Positions 17,311-25,873 of a stretch of DNA of 64,000 nt are shown one piece after another. A program made the translations under genes and the position numbers. The notes beneath the pieces are model-generated. The model made no database searches. It saw nothing but the letters and a program-made list of their open reading frames with translations, and was not told the origin of the DNA. The stretch is from Mucilaginibacter psychrotolerans (GTDB lineage: Bacteria > Bacteroidota > Bacteroidia > Sphingobacteriales > Sphingobacteriaceae). The stretch is from the NCBI RefSeq assembly GCF_004519315.1, contig NZ_SOZE01000002.1:351840-415839 (forward strand), given 5' to 3'. How positions within the stretch are numbered: position 1 is the first letter of the stretch; each line of letters opens with the position of its first letter.

Positions 17311-18093
17311 ATGAGTACTGTAAATTGGACCAGTCCGACATTAGATGCTGAACCTCAAGATTGGACTAATCCTGCGGCCGACACCGTATTTGGATTGGAA
17401 GAAAGAAATAGGATTGTACAAGATATTATAAATGATTTTATAAAAGTACATGGTTGTACTGATGCGGCTATTGGTATTATAGGACTGGCTTTACCGGGTG
17501 CTGGTATACCAGGGCTGATAATTTCAATAGGGATGCAAGCTACAGTCTTTTATCCGCCAATGGTTAGAAAAATTGCGGCAGTTTATTTAGCCCCCTCTGA
17601 TGAATTAACTAAAGCGCTCGATGAGGCCCTTATTGAAACTCTTCCGCTAAACGTAATTGCAGATTTAGCGTCTTATTTTGGGAGCCATTTCTTTAAAGAG
17701 ATGACAAAGGATATTTTACGCGAATATAGTTTGACTCTACTTGGTGCCCTAATACCGTTTGTTGGCGGCGCAATATGTGCAGGGCTTGATTATTATATTG
17801 CAAAAAAAATGACAAACAGAATTGGAAGAATGGTTGCTCTCTACTTCCAAAACGATTGTCAATGGATAGGAAATCAGAAGCTAACCTATCAATATGTAAA
17901 AAAAATGCCGGATGACTTAAACGAAATTCGGAAGAAAAGCCCCGAAGCCAGAAGAAGTTTGATAAAAAACTTATGGCCGTCCATTCGAATGATGAGGAAA
18001 AACAATATGACCGAAGAACAAATAATTTCGGCTTTAGCATCTGAAAATGTACCAAAAGATTTAATACGAGAGGCGTTAGACTTTTGCAAATAA
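17311..18093 (+). CDS. AT-rich orphan gene, putative membrane-associated protein
   Basis: 260 residues from the ATG at 17311, the first start that leaves a normal leader; an in-frame extension to 17200 looks like promoter DNA. Two hydrophobic glycine-rich segments occur at about 52-76 (GIIGLALPGAGIPGLIISIG) and 145-165 (LTLLGALIPFVGGAICAGLD). The layout is reminiscent of EcsC- or DUF697-type proteins, but I do not recognise the family. The last 50 residues (ARRSLIKNLWPSIRMMRKNN) are basic. Its AT-rich codon use differs from its neighbours, suggesting recent acquisition. Confidence 0.75.
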   Translation: MSTVNWTSPTLDAEPQDWTNPAADTVFGLEERNRIVQDIINDFIKVHGCTDAAIGIIGLALPGAGIPGLIISIGMQATVFYPPMVRKIAAVYLAPSDELTKALDEALIETLPLNVIADLASYFGSHFFKEMTKDILREYSLTLLGALIPFVGGAICAGLDYYIAKKMTNRIGRMVALYFQNDCQWIGNQKLTYQYVKKMPDDLNEIRKKSPEARRSLIKNLWPSIRMMRKNNMTEEQIISALASENVPKDLIREALDFCK

Positions 18094-18206
18094 GATTAAC
18101 GAAAATGTGAGACGTCACCCGCGTTTCGTTGCTGCTTTCCGCCGTTATTTGTATTGCCACCAACAATTATGCGATTGTCGGTTTCGGAATACAAATCTCT
18201 ACAGTT

Positions 18207-18776
18207 CTACACCCTTTCCGCCACAAACAAAAATGCCTCCTCAAACTGCAGGCAGTAAAAACCGTCGTTAGTGGTTTGATATCCGCCATCTCCTACGGGC
18301 GTTAATCCCTCAGTTTTTACCCCTATTGATGGAGAAAGCAACTCAATCACTTCCCCTGCCGGTTTCCATTTCTTAAAGCCGCTCATTACCGGGAAGATCT
18401 TTTTATCCCCGCAAAATATCACCAGGTTTATTTTGTCGGCGTAAGCTTCAAAATTATCCAGTACAAAATCATCAGTGATAATATTTACGGCACTATAACC
18501 CGCGTCAATAAGGTAATCTAATGCCGCTTTAATTGCATCGCCGTTTCCGGTGGGGATTAATTTTACATCCGACTGCAAACCCGTCTCCGGCTCATCGGCA
18601 ACTAAGATATCTATCTTGATGCCGTAAGCGTTTATTTGTTCGGCAGTGGCTGGAGTGCAGATAACGGTTGGGCTCCACTCCAGCAACTGGCCCAATAGTT
18701 CGGGGTCGAAGGTGTTTAGCCCGAGGGCCAGCAAGGCGGGTTCCTGCTTTTCGCGTACGATGTGGTGCGACGACAT
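18207..18776 (-). CDS. Thiamine pyrophosphokinase-like protein with degenerate active site
   Basis: 189 residues. The order of elements follows the TPK catalytic domain: GIKIDILVADEPETG near 50 stands where functional enzymes have a GD-DS motif, GNGDAIKAALDYLIDAGYSA near 77 replaces the KD-TD motif, and a second beta-rich domain follows (SPSIGVKTEGLTPVGDGGY). Key aspartates appear substituted, so transfer of pyrophosphate to thiamine is doubtful. TACCTTTG on the minus strand about 25 nt before the ATG is a good -7 box. Family assignment is tentative. Confidence 0.6.
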   Translation of the reverse strand: MSSHHIVREKQEPALLALGLNTFDPELLGQLLEWSPTVICTPATAEQINAYGIKIDILVADEPETGLQSDVKLIPTGNGDAIKAALDYLIDAGYSAVNIITDDFVLDNFEAYADKINLVIFCGDKKIFPVMSGFKKWKPAGEVIELLSPSIGVKTEGLTPVGDGGYQTTNDGFYCLQFEEAFLFVAERV

Positions 18777-18863
18777 TTTTATCAGATAGCTGTTTTACAG
18801 GCAAAGGTAATCGAAATAAACAGCAATAAATTCGGCGCGACGACAACCGCATTTATAAAAAAA

Positions 18864-19640
18864 CGTCATGCTCAATTTATTTCACCCGAATGCAGCCGTA
18901 GTCCGTCGACTAAAAGTCGACGGCAATGAAGGTGGGTTTGCGGCCACTGGCGCAAATCAAATATGGTAAAAAGTATGCACCTTCATTGCCGTTCTATTTA
19001 TGGAACGGATAAGCGGTGGGGAGGGGTAAAAAACCGTCATGTTGAAATTTTTTTAACACCCCATCATAAAAGTCACCACTATGCATGCCGCCCACCTGTC
19101 GTGTGGGGTACCGAAAAAAGTTCCATGACGAGGGGCGTCATGTTCAATTTTTTTCACCCGAATGCAGCCGTAGTCCGTCGACTAAAAGTCGACGGCAATG
19201 AAGGTGGGTTTGCGGCCACTGGCGCAAATCAAATATGGTAAAAAGTATGCACCTTCATTGCCGTTCTATTTATGGAACGGATAAGCGGCGGGGAGGGGTA
19301 AAAAACCGTCATGTTGAAATTTTTTTAACACCCCATCATAAAAGTCGCCACCATGCATGCCGCCCACCAGCCGTATGGGGTGCCGAAATAAGTTCCATGA
19401 CGAGGGGCGTCATGAACTGAATTTTTTTTCACCCGAATGCAGCCGTAGTCCGTCGACTAAAGTCGACGGCAATGAAGGTGGGTTTGCGGCCACTGGCGCA
19501 AATCAAATATGGTAAAAAGTATGCACCTTCATTGCCGTTCTATTTATGGAACGGATAAGCGGCGGGGAGGGGTAAAAAACCGTCATGTTGAAATTTTTTT
19601 AACACCCCATCATAAAAGTCGCCACCATGCATGCCGCCCA
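18864..19640. repeat. Three tandem copies of a 272-bp structured repeat
   Basis: Copies begin at 18864, 19136 and 19408 (CGTCATG...TTTCACCCGAATGC), the third shortened to about 233 nt. Each holds CCGTCGACTAAAAGTCGACGG (copy 3 lacks one A of the loop), a 13-bp inverted pair GGCAATGAAGGTG / CACCTTCATTGCC, and inside it TTTGCG / CGCAAA. Nested stems suggest a folded RNA or a mobile non-coding element. The reading frame MVKSMHLHCRSIYGTDKR that occurs in each copy comes from the repeat and is not supported as a gene. Confidence 0.9.
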
Positions 19641-19678
19641 CTCCATAGGAGTCCTTGGGGGCCTGCCTTGCGGGATAA

Positions 19679-19719
19679 AATATTGAACGATGAAGCTTAA
19701 CCCTTCATCATTCGATATT
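19679..19719 (-). terminator. Hairpin after the GH97 gene
   Basis: 17-bp imperfect stem AATATTGAACGATGAAG / CTTCATCATTCGATATT just downstream of the minus-strand GH97 gene; the minus strand continues with TTATCC. It may be the terminator. Confidence 0.5.
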
Positions 19720-19751
19720 CAAAATTCGGTGTTCGATATTTTCAAGGGCTC

Positions 19752-21731
19752 TTAATTCACCTTCTCAAATCTTGCTGCCCAGCCACCTCCGGAAGCCAGT
19801 TTTACGGTGAGTTTATCCTTGGAGGTTAGCGTTACTTCCTTGCGTACGTAGTCGGTACCGTTGCGGTCGGCGTTTACGCCATCGCTGAAGAGCACAGCTT
19901 TATAGCTTCCCTCGCCAAGAAAGGAAAGGTCGATGGTGATTTCCCGGTCGTCCCAATTGGTCATGGCACCGGCATACCAGGTAGTTCCTTTGCGGCGGGC
20001 AATGCTCACAAACTCGCCCACCTTGCCATCAAGCGCAACGGTTTCATCAAATGTGGTAGGTACCGACGCGATGTAATCTGTGCTTTCCTGCTCTTTTTTG
20101 TAAGTGCTTGGGTTATCGGCCAGCATCTGCAAGGGTGCCTCAAAGATGGTGTACATAGCCAGCTGATGAGCGCGGGTGCCTTGCGTCATAGGGTTACCGT
20201 TAATAGCACGAAACGCCGCCTTGTTGGCGTTGCGCATACCGCCGGGGGTATAATCTAAGGGACCGGCAAGCATACGGATGTAAGGGATGCTTACATCATA
20301 ACCCGGTTGATTGTTTACGCCCCATTTCATATTCTCGAGGCCCTTTACGCCCTCGAAGTTGAGGATATTGGGGAAGGTGCGCTGCAGGCCCGATGGCTTG
20401 TACATGCCATGGTAATCTACCAACAAATGGTGGTTGGCGGCCTTTTGGGCAATATCATACAAAGAGCCCACGGCAAACTGGTCGTCGCGGTCTATAAAAT
20501 CTATCTTGAAACCCTTCACGCCTATTTTTTCATACTTATCAAAAACGGCATCGGTTTGCTGCATGGTGGCAAACCAGCTTGCCCAAAGGATGATGCCAAC
20601 ATTGCGTTCCTTGCCGTAAGCCACTAATTCTTCTATGTTGATATCGGGGTTTACCTGGTTCAGGTCGGTATCTTTAGACCAACCTTCGTCTATGATGATG
20701 TACTCCAGCTTGTTGGCTGCAGCAAAATCGATGTAGTATTTATAAGTGGGTACGTTGATGCCCGCTTTAAAATCAACGCCGGTAATGTTCCAGTCGTTCC
20801 ACCAGTCCCAGGCTACTTTCCCGGGTTTTATCCAGCTTTGGTCGGCCACGCGCGAAGGCGAGGCCAGTTTCTGCACCATGTCGTTATCGGCAAGCTGTTT
20901 ATCTTCGGTACTGATCACCACCGCGCGCCATGGGTATGAGCGTGTGCCATTGGTTTTAGCCATGTATTCGGCCCGGCGCGTTACAATGTAGTTCATGTTG
21001 GCGTAACCACCAGCTGTTTGATCGAGCGGGAAAGGCGCAAAGGTGCCGTGCAGGCTGTTGCCCTTGCCATTGGTGAGGTACATGCCGGGGTAATCTTCAA
21101 TATCGGCCTCTAAAATAGCGGCTTTAATATTGTCGTTTATTTTTACCAGCACGGGCAAAAATGCCAGCGTATCTTTTTTTACTGCGGATACGTTTACGGT
21201 ATCGTAATGTGCCTCGTAGGAGGTATTCCACTTATCCTTAGCGCGGAAATCGTTCACAAAGGGCAGGTAAGCCTGGTTATCGGCAGCGAAGTTGAAGTTC
21301 GCCTCCTCATCCTTCAAGGTAATGGTTTCCTTAAACTCGGTGGTGAAGCGGTAAGCAACGCCATCGTTGTAAGCGCGGAAGATGATGCCGTAATCGCCGT
21401 TGAATTTCAGGATAAGCTGGTTGTAATTATCGTGTACCTTATCCCTTTTGTAGATGGGGGTATTGAAGTACTCATCCTTACTGCTTGTTTTGTCGCTTTT
21501 TACCACCGCGTTGAGGCCCAGCACAGCGCCGTTGCCCAAAACCAGCGATACGTTGGAGGGCGTGATGACGTCCGTTTCCCCGTATTTCACCGACCAGTTG
21601 ATGGTAGCGCCGGCATTTATGCTAACGTCTATCTTGCCATCAGGCGATTTGATATGGTAATTTTTAGCGGGTGTTTGCGCGGCTGCGAAAAAAGGCATAG
21701 CAGCCAGCAGCAGTAAGATTCTTGATTTCAT
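19752..21731 (-). CDS. Glycoside hydrolase family 97 (retaining type)
   Basis: 659 residues with a signal peptide (1-18, ending AAA). The N-terminal beta-sandwich (about 25-280) is followed by a TIM barrel with VAWDWWNDWNITGVDF near 305 and IIDEGWS near 350, and a C-terminal beta domain. In the KGFKIDFIDRDDQ segment Asp411 occupies the place of the nucleophile of retaining GH97 alpha-galactosidases; the inverting SusB-type enzymes use glutamates there. I therefore infer a periplasmic retaining alpha-galactosidase-like enzyme, subject to structural comparison. It is monocistronic, flanked by two different repeat arrays. Confidence 0.9.
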   Translation of the reverse strand: MKSRILLLLAAMPFFAAAQTPAKNYHIKSPDGKIDVSINAGATINWSVKYGETDVITPSNVSLVLGNGAVLGLNAVVKSDKTSSKDEYFNTPIYKRDKVHDNYNQLILKFNGDYGIIFRAYNDGVAYRFTTEFKETITLKDEEANFNFAADNQAYLPFVNDFRAKDKWNTSYEAHYDTVNVSAVKKDTLAFLPVLVKINDNIKAAILEADIEDYPGMYLTNGKGNSLHGTFAPFPLDQTAGGYANMNYIVTRRAEYMAKTNGTRSYPWRAVVISTEDKQLADNDMVQKLASPSRVADQSWIKPGKVAWDWWNDWNITGVDFKAGINVPTYKYYIDFAAANKLEYIIIDEGWSKDTDLNQVNPDINIEELVAYGKERNVGIILWASWFATMQQTDAVFDKYEKIGVKGFKIDFIDRDDQFAVGSLYDIAQKAANHHLLVDYHGMYKPSGLQRTFPNILNFEGVKGLENMKWGVNNQPGYDVSIPYIRMLAGPLDYTPGGMRNANKAAFRAINGNPMTQGTRAHQLAMYTIFEAPLQMLADNPSTYKKEQESTDYIASVPTTFDETVALDGKVGEFVSIARRKGTTWYAGAMTNWDDREITIDLSFLGEGSYKAVLFSDGVNADRNGTDYVRKEVTLTSKDKLTVKLASGGGWAARFEKVN

Positions 21732-21821
21732 GAGCGAACGATAAAATGGTGCGCTGAAATTAAGTGTTTTATTGTTTTAACGACAATTAAAATTTAACGA
21801 TTTGTGGTCTGATTTTGGCGC

Positions 21822-22445
21822 GGTGATTTGAGTGAACACGAATTGAGTGAACACGATTTTATCTAATTGAGGCGAATTTCACGAATGTTTAGCTTCAATT
21901 AAAAAGTACAGGTTGGTGTTAATTCTTTTTAATTAGTGGAATTCGTGTTAACTCAATTTTGTCTAATTGAATCGAATTTCACGAATTGAGTGAACACGAA
22001 TTTTATCTAATTTAGGCGAATTTCACGAATTTTAGCTTCAATTATAAAGTATAGGTTGGTGTTAATTCGTCTTAATTAGTGGAATTCGTGTTAACTCAAT
22101 TTTCTCTAATTGAATCTAATTTCACGAATTTTTAGCTTCAATTAAAAGTATGGGTTGGTGTTAATTCGTCTTAATTAGTGGAATTCGTGTTAACTCAATT
22201 TTCTCTAATTGAATCTAATTTCCCGAATTTCTAGCTTCAATTATAAAGTACAGGTTGGTGTTAATTCGTCTTAATTAGTGGAATTCGTGTTAACTCAATT
22301 TTGTCTAATTGAATCTAATTTCACGAATTGAGTGAACACGAATTTTATCTAATTGAGGCGAATTTCACGAATGTTTAGCTTCAATTAAAAAGTACAGGTT
22401 GGTGTTAATTCTTTTTAATTAGTGGAATTCGTGTTAACTCAACGC
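21822..22445. repeat. AT-rich tandem array, five units of about 100 or 144 bp
   Basis: The phrase GGTTGGTGTTAATTC occurs at 21911, 22054, 22153, 22253 and 22397, giving periods of 143, 99, 100 and 144. The longer units contain an extra 44-nt segment (GAATTGAGTGAACACG...). Each unit also holds mirrored TTAATTAGTGGAATTCGTG and CACGAATT phrases. The whole 21732-22509 gap is this array plus short flanks; no gene is seen. Confidence 0.88.
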
Positions 22446-22509
22446 GTGTCATTTTTACTCTGTGAACTTTGTGCCTTCTCTGTTATCTCTGTGTTTAAAT
22501 AGTCCCTTC

Positions 22510-23520
22510 TTAAGCCACAATCCCCAACCCCACTTTATCACTCAATACCCATTTACCATCAATAAACTCCGGTAATTGATAAGGGTTATTACTAGTGAGA
22601 AATGGCCCATCCAAATCTGCAAAATCGCATTGGGGGGCAAGGGCTGCGGCGGCAAGGGTGGCGCAACTGGTTTCCGTCATGCAGCCTATCATTACCTTCA
22701 GACCAAGCTCACGGGCTTTATCCAGCATCAGCTTAGCCTCGTGCATCCCGGCAGATTTCATCAGTTTGATATTGATGCCATGGTACACGCCATTAGCCTT
22801 TTCTACATCGGCCAGGCGTTGCACGGCCTCATCGCCTATAAGGGGGAGCGGACTATGCTCGGTGAGCCAGGCGTTGCTATCGATATCGGTTTTTAGCATG
22901 GGCTGCTCTATCAAAACTACGCCCTGTTCTTTTAGCCAGTAAACCAGGTCGAGGCTTTGTTTGCGGTCGGTCCAGCCCTGGTTTGCATCTACAAACAGCG
23001 GCACGTTGGTTATCGAGCGGATGGTTTGGATGATTTCTTTATCGTTATCGCGCCCGAGCTTTACCTTAATGATCTTAAAATCGGCCGCTTCCTTCAGTTT
23101 TTGGATAATGACTTCTTTGGTATCAATACCGATGGTAAAACTGGTGACGGGCATTTTTGCCGGATCGGTACCCAACAGCTCCCAGCAGGGCCTGCCTTGC
23201 AGTTTACCGTCTAGGTCGTGCAGGGCAATATCTATCCCTGCTTTTATGGCCGGGTTGCCGGGTGCAAGGCTATCCAGGTAGGCGGTTATGGCGCAATAAT
23301 CGAACGGATATTTAAACTCTGCGGCATCAACCTTTGCCAAAAACGCATGAGCGGTTTCGTAGCTCTCGCCCATGTAGGGCACCATAGATGCTTCGCCGTA
23401 GCCGGTGTGTCCCTCGTGCGCAACCTGTAGCAGTATAACGGGCGTAGAGGTGCGCGAGAATTTGGCGATAGTAAAAGTATGTTTAAGCTGTAGCTCGAAG
23501 GGCTGGTAAGTAAGCTTCAT
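22510..23520 (-). CDS. L-Ala-D/L-Glu epimerase (enolase superfamily)
   Basis: 336 residues. The enolase-type N-terminal capping domain (1-110) is followed by a modified TIM barrel with the base pair expected of dipeptide epimerases: KVKLG near 160, metal ligands in DANQGW near 188 and in the following IEQP and GDEAV, and NIKLMKSAG near 265 with the second Lys. They epimerise L-Ala-D-Glu derived from recycled peptidoglycan to L-Ala-L-Glu. It follows the 23526 gene by 5 nt in one operon. Peptidases nearby (rhomboid, M14, PepT) fit peptide turnover. Confidence 0.88.
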   Translation of the reverse strand: MKLTYQPFELQLKHTFTIAKFSRTSTPVILLQVAHEGHTGYGEASMVPYMGESYETAHAFLAKVDAAEFKYPFDYCAITAYLDSLAPGNPAIKAGIDIALHDLDGKLQGRPCWELLGTDPAKMPVTSFTIGIDTKEVIIQKLKEAADFKIIKVKLGRDNDKEIIQTIRSITNVPLFVDANQGWTDRKQSLDLVYWLKEQGVVLIEQPMLKTDIDSNAWLTEHSPLPLIGDEAVQRLADVEKANGVYHGINIKLMKSAGMHEAKLMLDKARELGLKVMIGCMTETSCATLAAAALAPQCDFADLDGPFLTSNNPYQLPEFIDGKWVLSDKVGLGIVA

Positions 23521-23525
23521 GATGG

Positions 23526-24071
23526 TTAAGCGTCGGTTTTTATCATCAATTCCCAGTAAATACCCATTTGCCCGCGGTTTTCAAAGGTGCCGGCGGGCAA
23601 ATGGGTAGGGAACTTTTTTTTAGAAATATCTATGGTGTTTACAAATTGTGTCAACTCCGGCAGTTTATTTTCTACGAATTGCAGGATGGCGTAATCCCAA
23701 ACAGCGTAGTGGCTCAGCATCCAGGCAAATTCTACGTCGAACTTACCTTGTTTCATGTAGTTGTTCAGGATGGTGTACGACCCCAAAATAACCGCCTCAT
23801 CCAAATCGTCTATCCCGGTGAGCCAGTCGGTTTCTACAATGAGGTTCCAGTTGAGGAACACCAGCCGTTTAAGGGCCTCCAGTTTGGTAGCTTCGTCATC
23901 CGACTCCAAAAAAACACGGAGGTATTCGCGGTGTATGGCCTTGTAGTTGTCCAGTATCAATTTATCGGCCTGCCAATCGGCTTCGGTAGCAACATTGCTG
24001 TTGAGTTGCTGTTGCGTGCGTTTATAAATCTCGTGCTCGTTTTGCGAGAGGCTTAAGAGGGATAAAGTCAT
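23526..24071 (-). CDS. Conserved hypothetical protein upstream of the epimerase
   Basis: 181 residues from the ATG at 24071 (MTLSLLSLSQNEHEI); a longer in-frame reading to 24218 would run over the divergent 24133 promoter and start and is rejected. The protein is predicted all-alpha, soluble and acidic, with no membrane segment or signal peptide. Visible phrases include NWNLIVETDWLTGIDDLDE and the closing RGQMGIYWELMIKTDA. I do not recognise the family. TAGCTTTG at 24096-24089 on the minus strand is a good -7 box for the two-gene operon with the dipeptide epimerase. Confidence 0.75.
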   Translation of the reverse strand: MTLSLLSLSQNEHEIYKRTQQQLNSNVATEADWQADKLILDNYKAIHREYLRVFLESDDEATKLEALKRLVFLNWNLIVETDWLTGIDDLDEAVILGSYTILNNYMKQGKFDVEFAWMLSHYAVWDYAILQFVENKLPELTQFVNTIDISKKKFPTHLPAGTFENRGQMGIYWELMIKTDA

Positions 24072-24088
24072 TTTTACTACATAAAACC

Positions 24089-24127
24089 CAAAGCTAAAAT
24101 AATAAGTCTGAAACCTGCTTATCTTTG
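24089..24127. promoter_or_regulatory. Divergent -7 boxes
   Basis: Minus-strand TAGCTTTG (24096-24089) serves the 24071 gene. Plus-strand TATCTTTG (24120-24127) ends five bases before the ATG at 24133. Both match TAnnTTTG exactly. Confidence 0.55.
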
Positions 24128-24132
24128 CCGCC

Positions 24133-25122
24133 ATGGCGGCACAAATATACCACCCCTTCAGCACCTTCAATTTCAGCAACACCAAATGCTTTTTAACCGG
24201 GGATAGTTTAAGCAGCACCGAAGAAAAGATACAGGTGTTTCCGCAATGGCTGATGAGCCGCTACAGCCTGGAAGATAAGCCCTTTAAGCTGCTGGACGAA
24301 AGCATCGCCACCTATAAAGACCTGAAGGTACCTTGCTCTGCCGCCGTAAATGAACAGTATTTGGAGCCCTTGGAAGCGGAGATTGCCGCTGCTTTTGAGC
24401 TCGGCTATGAGGGCTTGAAAGCTTTGGACGAACTCAGACTTTTTCAATGGGTATGCAAGTTGCTGTATGGCATTGTTTTTAACGAATTGCAGGCCGGGAT
24501 AAAATTGCAGCATGCCCAGGGCGAGGAGTTCAATATATCGCAATCCATCATCCATAAATTCAGCCACCTGCACCTCATGCTGCAGAGCATCAACCTGCCC
24601 ATAACGTTCGAAGATTTTAAACCTTATAGCTTGTTTTTGTTTAAGGTGGATAACCATGCCGAAGAGTTTGGCTACCGCGACGAGATAAATACTCAAACCT
24701 TTGCCCTGCGGATAGCAGATTTTGGCCTGGTGATGTGCCTGCAGGATAACGGCGCCAACGGCAGCTATCACCGCGAGTTATACGAACAGCTTAAAAATGA
24801 TACCCTGCACCCCATCCAGTTCGAGGAATTTTCGGCAAGGGTGTTCTATTCTAACTATCTGTTCAACCGCCTGCCCGAGTATGAGGTGATGCCCGTTGGT
24901 GAAGAAATCTTCGTAGAAGCCATGCCCCTGCGCGGTATCAGCAGCAAGCCGCTGTTTGACGATTGGACCAACAAAACCTACGGACAGGTGCTGGAAAGCT
25001 TCTGGAAAAGCTGGGGCTTCCTGCTTTTAGAAATCATCAAAAACCCCAACCAGCCCATAAGCTTTTTGTTCGATGCTGATGGCAACCGCGTCCCGGCCGG
25101 GGCCATTACCCTGCACCCCTAA
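24133..25122 (+). CDS. Conserved hypothetical protein
   Basis: 329 residues, predicted soluble, mixed alpha/beta, without signal peptide or membrane helix. A central helical block (about 70-150, with ELRLFQWVCKLLYGIVFNEL) and a C-terminal part ending PISFLFDADGNRVPAGAI are visible. No motif allows a function to be named. The start at 24133 is fixed by an ATG five bases after an exact -7 box, so the mRNA is probably leaderless. It is divergent from the hypothetical/epimerase operon. Confidence 0.78.
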   Translation: MAAQIYHPFSTFNFSNTKCFLTGDSLSSTEEKIQVFPQWLMSRYSLEDKPFKLLDESIATYKDLKVPCSAAVNEQYLEPLEAEIAAAFELGYEGLKALDELRLFQWVCKLLYGIVFNELQAGIKLQHAQGEEFNISQSIIHKFSHLHLMLQSINLPITFEDFKPYSLFLFKVDNHAEEFGYRDEINTQTFALRIADFGLVMCLQDNGANGSYHRELYEQLKNDTLHPIQFEEFSARVFYSNYLFNRLPEYEVMPVGEEIFVEAMPLRGISSKPLFDDWTNKTYGQVLESFWKSWGFLLLEIIKNPNQPISFLFDADGNRVPAGAITLHP

Positions 25123-25264
25123 ACCCTGATGTGCGCGTTCGGTAGCGCACAAAAGGCAAAACCGCACAAGGGCATGGAAAAACTAAGAAAAACACAGAAA
25201 AGCACAGATTTTTCTCGGGATTCGTCCGGTTTTTCTATGAAATAATCCGGATAAAACCTTCTTC

Positions 25265-25873
25265 CTAAAACTTGCTAAAAAACTCGTTGATGACGGTATG
25301 ATGAAGTATAATGGTAATCAGGATACCGCTCAGCGCGCCGAACATGTGGGCATCGTGATTGATATTGTCTCGGGCGTGCTTAGCTGCAAAATGGCAATAA
25401 ACCAGGTACAGGATACCGAATATCCAGGCAGGGATGCGGATGCCAGGTATAAATATCAGGCCCATCTGGCCATGTGGATTAAATAGTATAGCGCTGAAAA
25501 TCACCGCGCTGATAGCGCCCGATGCACCCAATGTATTATACCATGAATCTTCCTTATGTTTTTGGATGGAAGGCAAGTCGCTCAATATCAAGCTTACCAT
25601 ATACAAAACGCCAAACTGCCAATGCCCAAGCATGGCTTCCAGTTGAAAGGCGAAGAAATAGTAGGAAAGCATGTTAAAGAACAAATGGTTCCAATCCGCA
25701 TGAATGAGTCCACTGGTGATGATGGTGTAAACCCGATGCCCGCGCGAGGCCTCGTAAGGGTTGAGGATAAATTTGGCGTAGATATTAGGGTCGGAAAAGG
25801 CCCATAGCGATGTGGCCAGTGTTAGTACAAAAATTACCGATGCCACGGGGGCCATCGTAAGGTATTCCATCAT
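25265..25873 (-). CDS. Rhomboid family intramembrane serine protease
   Basis: 202 residues with about six membrane helices. HADWNHLFFNM near residue 60 is the conserved helix 2 motif, the catalytic Ser lies in LGASGAISAV near 118, and the catalytic His in HDAHMFGALSG near 180. Rhomboids cut single-pass membrane proteins within the bilayer; substrates here are unknown. Its ATG overlaps the stop of the M14 peptidase gene by 4 bases, so the two are translationally coupled. Confidence 0.93.
   Translation of the reverse strand: MMEYLTMAPVASVIFVLTLATSLWAFSDPNIYAKFILNPYEASRGHRVYTIITSGLIHADWNHLFFNMLSYYFFAFQLEAMLGHWQFGVLYMVSLILSDLPSIQKHKEDSWYNTLGASGAISAVIFSAILFNPHGQMGLIFIPGIRIPAWIFGILYLVYCHFAAKHARDNINHDAHMFGALSGILITIILHHTVINEFFSKF

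Noticed and set aside
18963..19700. Three repeated reading frames starting MVKSMHLHC
   Set aside because: They are produced by the 272-bp repeat and have no start signal or family resemblance.
18864..22445. Repeats considered as CRISPR
   Set aside because: Units are 100-272 bp, with no short direct repeats and unique spacers, and no cas genes nearby.
23526..24218. Extended N-terminus for the hypothetical protein up to 24218
   Set aside because: It runs over the divergent promoter and the start of the 24133 gene.
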